Assembly (NCBI GenBank): GCA_965267485.1
Contig: OZ254080.1
Span: forward strand, 2,356,001 to 2,420,000
DNA: 64,000 bases
Direction of reading: 5' to 3'
Source of the DNA: JANQJA01 sp965267485
Lineage (GTDB): Bacteria; Pseudomonadota; Gammaproteobacteria; Pseudomonadales; Azotimanducaceae
In this document: piece by piece, positions 34,439 through 42,340 of the stretch
Numbering within the stretch: position 1 is the first letter of the stretch
How the letters are laid out: each line of letters opens with the position of its first letter
Program-made: the position numbers and the translations under genes
Notes under the pieces: generated by a model
What the model saw: only the letters and a program-made list of their open reading frames with translations
What the model was told of the DNA's origin: nothing
Databases searched by the model: none

Positions 34439-35596
34439 CTAGGCTTCGAGCCCCACCCCCGGCGCCGCCGTCACGGTAAACACTTCTGGCGCGACACCGG
34501 TCTCGCGTTCGAAGGCGGTGCGGACATGGTCAGCGTGTGCGCGAACGGCCTCTCTCGCCACCAGCGCGATGGCGCAGCCACCGAAACCGGCCCCGGTCAT
34601 CCGCGCGCCGTAGACGCCGTCGAACCCCTGACTGATCCCGACGATGACATCGAGCGCCTCGCCCGTTACCTCGTAATCACCTTTCAGCGAGGCGTGGCTC
34701 GCATTCATCAGCAAGCCGAGCGTTGCTGCATCCCCTGCCGCCAGCGCTCGCGCAGCCTCGGTCACCCTCGTCTGCTCCGTGGCCAGGTGACGCAGGCGTC
34801 GAAACAGCGTCTCGTCCAGCCCTGAGAACGGACCACCCGGCCCCTGCAACGAGTCCGGGTCGACCACGCGGCACAGGGACGCCATGCCGCCCGGGACGTC
34901 GCACTGATCGCAGATCGACCTGATCTCACCCACCCGCTCGTTGTAGCGAGAGCCAGCCAGCGTGCGCGGATGGCGCGTGTCCATCACCACCCAGACAGTG
35001 TCCATGTCTCCCGGTTCAACCCGATCGAATTCAAGTGAGTCGCAGTCGAGTCGCACAATGCCGCCCAGCGCGATCGATGCCTGATCCATGATGCCGCAGG
35101 ACACCCCGACGAAATCGTTCTCGGCCGCACGGCACTGCTGCGCGAGCATCAGGCGCTCGGCGTCAGTCTCCGGCGCTGCGCCGGCCGCCTCGAGCAAGGC
35201 GTAGCCAATCGCCATCGAGAACGATGCAGAACTCGACAGGCCCCCGCCGCCGATCGTGCCGTGCACGACAATGTCGACACCGCGCGCTGATTCGAGTGCG
35301 GCGGCAACGCCGGCCCCATAGTCACTCCAGTGACCACGCGCCGCTGGCAACGCCCCCAGGTCGAGTTCAACCGTCTCATCGAAACTCATGCTGTGAATTC
35401 GCAGCAGCGTTGATCCGTTGGCGGCGTACGCGCAGTCGGTCCCCCGGTCAATGGCCATCGGCAATACATCACCGCCGCAGTAGTCGATGTGTTCACCGAT
35501 CAGGTTGACGCGCCCCGGCGAGAAGCACCGGGACGACGGCTCGCCAGAGAAGACCGCCCGGAAACGGGCCGTGGGCGTCAACGCATTCGCGCTCAC
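34439..35596 (-). CDS. galK: Galactokinase
   Basis: About 385 residues. GHMP kinase phosphorylating alpha-D-galactose at C1. Galactose signature SPGRVNLIGEHIDYCGGDVLPMAI, the ATP loop GGGGLSSSASFSMA, and the C-terminal MTGAGFGGCAIAL. I chose the GTG at 35596, which overlaps the GH4 stop as GTGA and places the signature at the same distance from the start as in E. coli; the first ATG (35656) would overlap the GH4 gene by 64 bp. Last gene of the seven-gene molybdoenzyme-galactose operon. Confidence 0.94.
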   Translation of the reverse strand: MSANALTPTARFRAVFSGEPSSRCFSPGRVNLIGEHIDYCGGDVLPMAIDRGTDCAYAANGSTLLRIHSMSFDETVELDLGALPAARGHWSDYGAGVAAALESARGVDIVVHGTIGGGGLSSSASFSMAIGYALLEAAGAAPETDAERLMLAQQCRAAENDFVGVSCGIMDQASIALGGIVRLDCDSLEFDRVEPGDMDTVWVVMDTRHPRTLAGSRYNERVGEIRSICDQCDVPGGMASLCRVVDPDSLQGPGGPFSGLDETLFRRLRHLATEQTRVTEAARALAAGDAATLGLLMNASHASLKGDYEVTGEALDVIVGISQGFDGVYGARMTGAGFGGCAIALVAREAVRAHADHVRTAFERETGVAPEVFTVTAAPGVGLEA

Positions 35597-36942
35597 GTGG
35601 CGTAGAGGGTTGGCGCCTGCCGAAGTGACTTCGTGCGAAAGGGCTCCGGCAACCATTGCGCATGGGCGTCCAGCAACTCGGCCGTCATGCTGCGGATCTC
35701 GTCAAGCGTGAGAATTGCCGCAGTGAGGGGATCCAGGGCCATCGCCTGGAAAACCGCTTCGGGCTCACCCTCGAGCGCGGCCTGAACCGCAAGGCGCTGG
35801 ACATTGATCTGGTTCTGGTTGATGGCCGCCAGATGGGTTGGCAGGCGGCCATAGCGGATCGGCTGCACCCCGTTGCGATCGACAAGGCAGGCGACCTCGA
35901 CGCAGGCGTCCTCCGGCAGGTTGTCGATGAGACCGTCGTTCCTGACGTTGCCGTACACCAGTTCTCGCTCCCCGCCAGCCATCGCAGAAACGATCTGCGA
36001 GCCGTACTCGATGCTCCGCTCCAGCGACACCGGCGTCTCGCCACTCGCCATCTTCTCCATGGTGTCCCGCCAGTCGGGCCGGTTATAGAGTTCCTTGATG
36101 AAACCGGGCGCGCCGTTCCAGCCACCACCGGGACAATACCGCGCCACCATGGCATCCGACTTGCGAAACCATGGACTGTATTCCGAGTTGTGACCCGCCG
36201 CTTCGGTGACCGGATAGCCGAAGTGTTTGACGTACTCCATCCGCGACGTGTCCTTGCGCCACAGTTCGGGATCGACGGCCAGTTCGCGTATACGTGGCAG
36301 AAGGTCTTTGCCCTCGTGCTCGAACCGGGTAATCCACGCCTGGTGGTTGATTCCGGCACATTCGAAGTTCACGTCTTCGAGCGGCACGCCGAGGCGAGAG
36401 GCCCACTGCCCTGTCGTTCCCTGCACGGAATGGCACAGGCCAACGAGCCGGATACCGGGCACCGCATCCGTCATGCCCCAGCACAGCATGGCCATGGGAT
36501 TCGTGTAGTTGAGCAGCGCGGCATCCGGACACAGCGCCATGACGTCGCGGGCAACACCGATCTGGTGGGGCAGCGTTCGCAGACAGCGCATGATGCCGCC
36601 GGGCGTCAGCGTGTCACCGATCGCCTGGCAGACGCCGAAGCGTTTCGGGATATCGATCTCCCGCTCGATCGCATCGAAACCGCCAACGAGAATGCTCGTG
36701 ATGACGTAGTCGGCCCCGGGCAATGCTTCCTGGCGATCCTCGTGCAGCGAGAACGACGCCCCATCGTACCCACCGGTCTCGAAGATGCGCTCGACGATTC
36801 GCCCGGCGTAGTCGAGTCGCTCCCGGTCGACATCCACCAGCGCGAAGTGTGCGTCCGCAAGATGCGGATAGGTCAGGAGGTCCGCCGTCAGGCGGCTGGA
36901 AAAGACGAGGCTTCCTGCCCCGATGATGACGATTTTGCTCAT
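35593..36942 (-). CDS. melA: Alpha-galactosidase, glycoside hydrolase family 4 (MelA type)
   Basis: 449 residues. NAD- and Mn-dependent GH4 enzyme. N-terminal NAD fold KIVIIGAGSLVFSSRLTADLL, then GDTLTPGGIMRCLRT, NYTNPMAMLCWG and the subfamily motif LCHSVQGTT. CHS at this point marks alpha-galactosidases (alpha-glucosidases have CHE), and GINHQAW supplies the second metal ligand. It overlaps galM by 4 bp upstream and galK downstream. No signal peptide, so galactosides must be imported; no importer is in the window. Confidence 0.9.
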   Translation of the reverse strand: MSKIVIIGAGSLVFSSRLTADLLTYPHLADAHFALVDVDRERLDYAGRIVERIFETGGYDGASFSLHEDRQEALPGADYVITSILVGGFDAIEREIDIPKRFGVCQAIGDTLTPGGIMRCLRTLPHQIGVARDVMALCPDAALLNYTNPMAMLCWGMTDAVPGIRLVGLCHSVQGTTGQWASRLGVPLEDVNFECAGINHQAWITRFEHEGKDLLPRIRELAVDPELWRKDTSRMEYVKHFGYPVTEAAGHNSEYSPWFRKSDAMVARYCPGGGWNGAPGFIKELYNRPDWRDTMEKMASGETPVSLERSIEYGSQIVSAMAGGERELVYGNVRNDGLIDNLPEDACVEVACLVDRNGVQPIRYGRLPTHLAAINQNQINVQRLAVQAALEGEPEAVFQAMALDPLTAAILTLDEIRSMTAELLDAHAQWLPEPFRTKSLRQAPTLYAT

Positions 36943-37904
36943 GCGGAAAGATTACCTGAAAACTCGAACGTGGTGACACTGTGGAACGTGTCGTCCTTGC
37001 GCAGCACCACGGCGGGAAACTGCGGATGGTTGGGCGCATCCGGAAAGTGCTGGGTCTCGAGGCAAACGGCACGATGCGGCCGCGCGAGTCCGTTCGAGGT
37101 ATAGACCTGCAGCCCGGGCTCGGTCGTCGTCACCGTCATCGTGAGATCTGCTGCGGCAAGCGTCGCCGCGGGCCCGTCCCCCTGATCCAGAACGAAGCAG
37201 TGATCGAGCCCTCCGGTCGCAGGGATCACATCACCGAGTCGGACGCCGGCGCGAAGATCCAGCGGCGTTCGCTCGACCGGACTCACGTCCCCGGTTGGCA
37301 GGAAGTCGTCATCGGTCGGCAGATACCGGGACGCGCGGACTTCGAGGTGATGTTCATGGACGTATCCCGTGCCCACCAGATTGAAATAGCTGTGGCAGGT
37401 CGGGTTGAAGATCGTATCGCGGTCACTCCGGGCCCTGAAGGTATAGCGGACAGCCGACTCGTTGATCTCGATATCCACCATCGCCTCCAGACGACCGGGA
37501 TAGCCTGCGTAGCCGTCCGGTTCCACGAGGCGAAAGCGCACGCCGCCGTCAAGGGCCTCGCCCGACCACCGCTGGTCTGCGAATCCTGCCGCGCCGCCGT
37601 GCAAATGATGGTGCCCGTGATTCGTTTCAAGCTGAATCGGCGTGCCGTTCAGCATAAACGCGCCGTTCCGTATCCGGTTGGCGCAGCGCCCGACGACCGC
37701 GCCCACCGATGCCGTATCGGCGAGGTAGTCCTGAACCCGATCGAAACCTAGGACGACATTCCGCCATTCACTGCCAACGAGGACTTCGAGTCGCTGCATG
37801 CGAACCCCGTAATCGAGAACGAGCAGACGCAGCCTCTCATTCTCGATCGACCAGCGATCAATATCAGGGTGTTCCGTCGCGAGTTGCTCGACCTGCGGGC
37901 GCAA
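36939..37904 (-). CDS. galM: Aldose 1-epimerase (galactose mutarotase)
   Basis: 321 residues. Interconverts alpha and beta anomers of galactose. Active-site histidines are in HHHLHGGAAGF and NPTCHSYFNLVG, and the general base Glu is in LETQHFPDAPNHPQFP. The only open start is the TTG at 37904, directly after the TGA of the MoaD-like gene (TGATTG), which suggests re-initiation. Links the molybdoenzyme half of the operon to the galactose half. Confidence 0.93.
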   Translation of the reverse strand: MRPQVEQLATEHPDIDRWSIENERLRLLVLDYGVRMQRLEVLVGSEWRNVVLGFDRVQDYLADTASVGAVVGRCANRIRNGAFMLNGTPIQLETNHGHHHLHGGAAGFADQRWSGEALDGGVRFRLVEPDGYAGYPGRLEAMVDIEINESAVRYTFRARSDRDTIFNPTCHSYFNLVGTGYVHEHHLEVRASRYLPTDDDFLPTGDVSPVERTPLDLRAGVRLGDVIPATGGLDHCFVLDQGDGPAATLAAADLTMTVTTTEPGLQVYTSNGLARPHRAVCLETQHFPDAPNHPQFPAVVLRKDDTFHSVTTFEFSGNLSA

Positions 37905-38147
37905 TCAGCCGCCCGAGATCTTGTAGAGAAAGTGGACCTCGCTGTCCGGTCCCACGGCTTCAAGCAGCGGGTCGTGGATGATCTCGCCGTCGATGGCCAC
38001 CGCCATCTGCATCAGCGTGTCACGCTCGAGCTTGTCGTAGCGCGCGACGACCTGATCGACCAGATCACGATAGGTCGTGGCATCCACAGTCAGGTTGTCT
38101 TCTCCGGTGAGCCGTTGCAGCTCACTGGAGAAGATGATGGTCGCCAT
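37905..38147 (-). CDS. MoaD/ThiS-like ubiquitin-fold sulfur carrier
   Basis: 80 residues, ending in FLYKISGG. A terminal Gly-Gly and short beta-grasp length are the defining features of MoaD/ThiS proteins, which are adenylated and thiocarboxylated to deliver sulfur. Residues 1-25 (TIIFSSELQRLTGEDNLTVDA) fit the first beta strands of MoaD. It lies 4 bases after the molybdoenzyme large subunit gene, and no moaE or MoeB-type activator is adjacent. It may serve molybdopterin synthesis for this enzyme, or some other sulfur transfer. Confidence 0.85.
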   Translation of the reverse strand: MATIIFSSELQRLTGEDNLTVDATTYRDLVDQVVARYDKLERDTLMQMAVAIDGEIIHDPLLEAVGPDSEVHFLYKISGG

Positions 38148-38151
38148 CGGG

Positions 38152-40410
38152 TCAGGCAGCGCCCTTGTCGAGAATCGCCTTCATCACGCGAGGCGGCGAC
38201 AGCGGGAGTTCGGTAACCTGGATGCCGGCCGCTTCGCCGACAGCCCAGCCAACCGCCGCCAGCGGCGGCACAATACCGGTCTCACCCACACCGCGAACGC
38301 CGAACGGATGAAACGCGTTGGGCACTTCGACAATGATGGTGTCGATCATCGGCAGGTCCGAAGCGAGCGGAATGCGATAGTCCAGGAAACCCGGGTTCTC
38401 GAGATGTCCATCTTCGCTGTAGACGTACTCCTCGTTCAGCGCCCAGCCGATACCCTGTGCCGCGCCGCCCTGGTACTGGCCCTCGACGTAGCTGGGGTGA
38501 ATCGCCTTGCCGGCATCCTGACAAGCGGTGTAGCGCGTGATCCAGGTTCGGCCGGTTTCCGGGTCGACCTCGGCATCAGCCAGGTGCACGGCAAAACTCG
38601 GGCCGGCACCGCGGGCATTGATGTTGCCGCGACCGCTGATATGCCCGCCCGTGCGATCGGCACTTTCACAGATCTCTTTTACCGTCAGCCGGCCTTCGCC
38701 CGCCGTGTTGATCGCGGCACCGTCAGCCCATTCGACCTGGTCCGGCGTGACGTTCCAGACCGCGGCGGCACGCTCTTTCATCTGCCGGATCGCATCCTCG
38801 GCGGCTTCGATGACGGCCATGCCCGTCGCGAACGTCGTTCGGCTGCCACCCGTGGTGCCGTTGTAGGCCAGGACCTCGGTGTCGGCAACCAGCGGCGTGA
38901 TTTTCTCTGCCGGCATCTGCAGCGTTTCGGCCGCCATCAGCTGCATCGACGCCCGCGAGCCGCCAATGTCCGGTGACCCCTCGACCAGTGTGGCGGTGCC
39001 ATCCGGGTTCATGTTGATCGTGACGCTGGAGAGGCCGCCGACGTTGAACCAGAAACCGGCCGCAACGCCACGGCCCTGATTTTCCTTCAGCGCACTCTGG
39101 TAGTGGTCCGACTGCTTGACCGCTTCCAGACATTCGATAAGGCCCACCGGTTTGAGCTTGGGGCCGTAAAGCGTCTGGGTGCCCTCTTTCGCCGCGTTCT
39201 TGAGACGCAGATCGATCGGGTCCATGGCGAGTTCCTTTGCGATCTCGTTGATCACCATCTCGGCGGCAAATTCCGACTGCGGTGCACCCGGCGCGCGATA
39301 GGCAGCGACCTTCGGCTTGTTCACGACCACGTCGTAGCCTTCGACATAGGCATTCTCGATGTCGTAGGGCGTAAAGACGGTCATGCAGCCCGGACCCATC
39401 GGCGATCCCTTGAAGGCACCCGCCTCGTAGATCAGCTTCGCCTGCATCGCGGTGAACGTTCCGTCCTTCTTTGCACCGATCTTGATCCAGTTGCGCGTGG
39501 CCGAACCCGGCCCCGAGGCCATGAATACCTCATCGCGATCCATCACCATCTTGACCGGACGTCCGGACTTCTTCGACAGGATCAGCGAGACAGGCTCAAG
39601 GTAGACCGTGGTCTTGCCACCAAACCCGCCACCAATCTCGCTGGCAACCACCTTCAGCTTGCTGAGATCCATCTTCAGCAGTTTCGCCGTCGCGGCACGC
39701 ACGTCGAAGTGACCCTGCGTGCAGCACCAGACCATCGACGTCCCTTTGTCGTCATAGCGAACGGTACAGGCGTGAGGCTCGATGTAGCCCTGATGGATCG
39801 TCGGCGTGTAGAATTCGCGTTCGATGATGATGTCGGCCTCCTTGAAGCCGGCCTCGATATCGCCCTTCTTGAGCTCCATACGCGCTGCGACATTCGACGC
39901 CTTGTCAGGCTGTTCGGGGAGCCCCTGGGTGAACATGTCTTCATGCAGCACCGGTGCGTCGTCTTGCATCGCCGCATCCATGCTCATGACCGGCGACAGC
40001 ACTTCATACTCGACATCGATCAGCGCCAGCGCCTGCTCGGCAACCGCCTCGGACGTGGCGGCAATCGCACAGATCGCGTGGCCGTGATAGAGCACCTTGT
40101 CTTTGGCCAGCACATTGCAAGCGAGGTCGAGAATATCGGTCGGTGCCTCACCCGCGGCAAAAGCTTCCGATGATACCGACGGAAAGTCCTCGAAGGTGGC
40201 GACGGCCATCACGCCGGGGTGCGCTTCTGCGCGCGACGTATCGAGCTTCAGGATCTTCGCGTGGGCATGGGGGCTTCGGAGCACCTTGCCCCAGATCATG
40301 CCGGGCAGTCGCAGGTCGGCGCCGTAGTTCGCACGGCCGGTGACCTTGTCATAGCCATCGGGGCGAATTGAACGTGTCCCGACATATTTGAAATCGCGTG
40401 CTTCGCTCAT
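38152..40410 (-). CDS. Molybdenum hydroxylase large subunit (xanthine dehydrogenase/CoxL family)
   Basis: 752 residues. Molybdopterin-binding subunit of a three-subunit xanthine-oxidase-family enzyme. Family motifs: GRANYGADLRLPGMIWGKVLRSPHAHA near the N-terminus, EIGGGFGGKT for cofactor binding, active-site loop AYRAPGAPQSEFA (about 371-383), and catalytic Glu710 in GVGETG. The loop is not the AYRCSFR of true CO dehydrogenase, so CO oxidation is unlikely; the substrate is probably an aldehyde, acid or heterocycle. The start ATG at 40410 lies 1 base after the small-subunit stop. Confidence 0.92.
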   Translation of the reverse strand: MSEARDFKYVGTRSIRPDGYDKVTGRANYGADLRLPGMIWGKVLRSPHAHAKILKLDTSRAEAHPGVMAVATFEDFPSVSSEAFAAGEAPTDILDLACNVLAKDKVLYHGHAICAIAATSEAVAEQALALIDVEYEVLSPVMSMDAAMQDDAPVLHEDMFTQGLPEQPDKASNVAARMELKKGDIEAGFKEADIIIEREFYTPTIHQGYIEPHACTVRYDDKGTSMVWCCTQGHFDVRAATAKLLKMDLSKLKVVASEIGGGFGGKTTVYLEPVSLILSKKSGRPVKMVMDRDEVFMASGPGSATRNWIKIGAKKDGTFTAMQAKLIYEAGAFKGSPMGPGCMTVFTPYDIENAYVEGYDVVVNKPKVAAYRAPGAPQSEFAAEMVINEIAKELAMDPIDLRLKNAAKEGTQTLYGPKLKPVGLIECLEAVKQSDHYQSALKENQGRGVAAGFWFNVGGLSSVTINMNPDGTATLVEGSPDIGGSRASMQLMAAETLQMPAEKITPLVADTEVLAYNGTTGGSRTTFATGMAVIEAAEDAIRQMKERAAAVWNVTPDQVEWADGAAINTAGEGRLTVKEICESADRTGGHISGRGNINARGAGPSFAVHLADAEVDPETGRTWITRYTACQDAGKAIHPSYVEGQYQGGAAQGIGWALNEEYVYSEDGHLENPGFLDYRIPLASDLPMIDTIIVEVPNAFHPFGVRGVGETGIVPPLAAVGWAVGEAAGIQVTELPLSPPRVMKAILDKGAA

Positions 40411-40411
40411 C

Positions 40412-40888
40412 TCAGGCAGCTCCTCGCATGGTTTCGGCCGCATCCATCACGGCGCGAATGATCTTGTCGTATCCCGTGCACCGACAGAGGTTGCCAGCGA
40501 GGTAATAGCGGGCCTCCTCCTCGGTCGGGTCCGGATTCTCCTCGAGCAGCGCCTTGGCCGAAACGATCAGGCCGGGCGTGCAGATGCCGCACTGTAGCGC
40601 GGCGTGCTCGAGAAACTTCTGCTGCAGCACATGCAGCTTGTCGGGCTCACCCACGCCCTCGATCGTGCCGATCGATTTGCCATTGGCCTCGGGCGCAAGC
40701 ACAAGGCAGGAACAGACCAGCGCATCGTCAAGGGTGACTGAGCAGGCGCCGCAGTCGCCCGAGCCACATCCTTCTTTTGTCCCGGTCAGGCCGAGATGCT
40801 CGCGCAGGACTTCCAGCAGCGTTTCGTGGGGTTCGCAGAGAAACTCGACGGGTTCTCCATTGACCGTGGTTGCTACGTGACTCTTCAT
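40412..40888 (-). CDS. Molybdenum hydroxylase 2Fe-2S subunit (CoxS type)
   Basis: 158 residues. Plant-ferredoxin cluster ligands C41, C46, C49 and C61 (GCGSGDCGACS ... C), and the second cluster C100, C103, C135 and C137 (QCGICTPG ... CRCTGY). Shuttles electrons from the molybdenum site to FAD. It lies 2 bases after the FAD subunit gene and 1 base before the large subunit, the standard M-S-L order. Confidence 0.95.
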   Translation of the reverse strand: MKSHVATTVNGEPVEFLCEPHETLLEVLREHLGLTGTKEGCGSGDCGACSVTLDDALVCSCLVLAPEANGKSIGTIEGVGEPDKLHVLQQKFLEHAALQCGICTPGLIVSAKALLEENPDPTEEEARYYLAGNLCRCTGYDKIIRAVMDAAETMRGAA

Positions 40889-40890
40889 GA

Positions 40891-41760
40891 TCAGTTCCCC
40901 TTCGCTCTCTCGGCAGCGATCTTTGCTGCCCTTTTGACCAGTACCCCAACAACGTGACGACGATACTCGACAGTCCCCCGCCGGTCAGAGATCGGGCTCG
41001 ATGCATCGCTCGCCGCTTTGGCAGCGGCATCGAGTGCCGCATCGTCGAGCGAGGAGCCGATGAGCGCCTGCTCGGCCGCCTCGACACGAAGCGCCTTCGG
41101 TGCAACGGCGCCGATACCGACGCGTGCAGCCGTCACCTTGCCGTCCTCGCCGAGCGTAATGCTCACGCCGGCACCGGCGACGGCAATGTCCATCTCCGTC
41201 CGCGGGATGAAACGCAGGTAGGCGTCCGACGTGTTGGGCGCGGGCCGCGGCAGACGAAGCGCGCACAGCAGTTCGCCCTTCTCCATGACGTTGGTACCGA
41301 CACCGGTTGTGAATGCTTCGACTGGCACCTCACGCTGACCGCCAGGGCCCTGGATGACACAGATCGCCGCGTTCGCAATGAGCGCAGGCACCGTGTCTGC
41401 CGCCGGGGACGAGTTACAGAGATTGCCGCCGACGCTCGCCCGGCCCTGAACCTGCGTCGAGCCGATCAGATACGCCGCCTCCACGAGGCCCGGATAGACG
41501 GCCTTGATGTCGTCGCGTGCGGTGAATTTCGCGCAGCTCATTGACGGGCCGAGCACGAGTCCGTCATCACTCAGCTCCGCCGTCATCATCGACTCGATGC
41601 CTTTGACGTCGATGACGGTCACCGGATTATCGTATTTGCCTTTCGACTGAATGATGAGATCGGTGCCACCGGCCAGTACCCTGGCTGCGTGCGCAGCGTT
41701 CACCAGAAATTCGACGGCCTCGTCGAGCGAGGTCGCCGCCTTGTATTCCATCACGGCCAT
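40891..41760 (-). CDS. Molybdenum hydroxylase FAD-binding subunit (CoxM type)
   Basis: 289 residues. The FAD motifs ARVLAGGTDLII (27-36) and ASVGGNLCNSSPAADTVPAL are both intact, followed by the CO_deh_flav C-terminal region. A GGGGAG ribosome site lies 7 bases before the ATG. First gene of the operon that ends with galK; a dyad (41797-41809) sits just upstream. Confidence 0.94.
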   Translation of the reverse strand: MAVMEYKAATSLDEAVEFLVNAAHAARVLAGGTDLIIQSKGKYDNPVTVIDVKGIESMMTAELSDDGLVLGPSMSCAKFTARDDIKAVYPGLVEAAYLIGSTQVQGRASVGGNLCNSSPAADTVPALIANAAICVIQGPGGQREVPVEAFTTGVGTNVMEKGELLCALRLPRPAPNTSDAYLRFIPRTEMDIAVAGAGVSITLGEDGKVTAARVGIGAVAPKALRVEAAEQALIGSSLDDAALDAAAKAASDASSPISDRRGTVEYRRHVVGVLVKRAAKIAAERAKGN

Positions 41761-41796
41761 TCGTTTACTCCCCGAAAACCTGAGCCATTACCGATG

Positions 41797-41809
41797 TGAC
41801 CGCTGGTCA
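41797..41809. promoter_or_regulatory. Candidate operator upstream of the molybdoenzyme-galactose operon
   Basis: TGACC-GCT-GGTCA, a 5-bp dyad 37-49 bases before the coxM-type start; ACC-N3-GGT cores resemble some GntR-family sites (weak likeness). A possible promoter (TTTCCA, 18 bases, TACAAC on the minus strand) lies just upstream, which would put the dyad downstream of the start site in a repressor position. Confidence 0.35.
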
Positions 41810-41857
41810 GTCACGCTCAAGTTGTAACATGACGGCGACTGGCATGGAAAGGCAAGA

Positions 41858-42244
41858 TCAGGTCAAGAGGCTGATGGACGCACCGATGAGGCCGCCGAGC
41901 ACGAGAATCCAGCAGGGAAAGATCGACAGCAGGAATCCGGCCGCGCGACGCGCAGGGTCTTTGATGTAACCGAAGGCGTAAAGCGCGCGGCCGAGCAGGA
42001 ACACGACGCCGAGACCTGCCGCCCAGTACTGGCCGACGAAGTACCCGAAGGCCCAGAGTCCGGGAAAGAAGAGAATCAACTGCTCGAGGGTATTGCACTG
42101 AACCCGGTAGTAGCGCTCGAACATCTCATTGCCGGTGACGGCCGGTGCCGGCACGTTGTACTTGCCGCGCGCGTAGCCGACGAGGCCGGTGAACACGCTG
42201 AACTCGACCAGCGCCAGCATGGAAATCACAGTCAGCAATTCCAT
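41858..42244 (-). CDS. MAPEG family membrane protein
   Basis: 128 residues, four predicted membrane helices. The pattern FERYYRVQCNTLEQLILFFPGLW and the second half (GRALYAFGYIKDPARRAAGFLLS) fit the MAPEG superfamily, whose members include glutathione transferases and eicosanoid enzymes; bacterial roles are mostly unknown. A strong AGGAGA site 5 bases before the ATG at 42244 fixes the start; the frame is open much further upstream but would be antisense to the acyltransferase gene. Confidence 0.88.
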   Translation of the reverse strand: MELLTVISMLALVEFSVFTGLVGYARGKYNVPAPAVTGNEMFERYYRVQCNTLEQLILFFPGLWAFGYFVGQYWAAGLGVVFLLGRALYAFGYIKDPARRAAGFLLSIFPCWILVLGGLIGASISLLT

Positions 42245-42340
42245 CAATCTCTCCTGTTCGATGAAGACCTGATACGAATCGGGATAGTACAACGTCCGTC
42301 GCCAATTGCGCTCACGGGTAGCACTGGGTAGATTCCGGCG

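Noticed and set aside
35656..37104. 482-residue plus-strand frame
   Set aside because: Entirely antisense to the GH4 and galM genes, which carry full catalytic motifs; composition rich in R, H and D typical of a shadow frame.
38152..41760. Carbon monoxide dehydrogenase (CoxMSL)
   Set aside because: The active-site loop is AYRAPGAPQ, not AYRCSFR, and no coxDEFG maturation genes are present.
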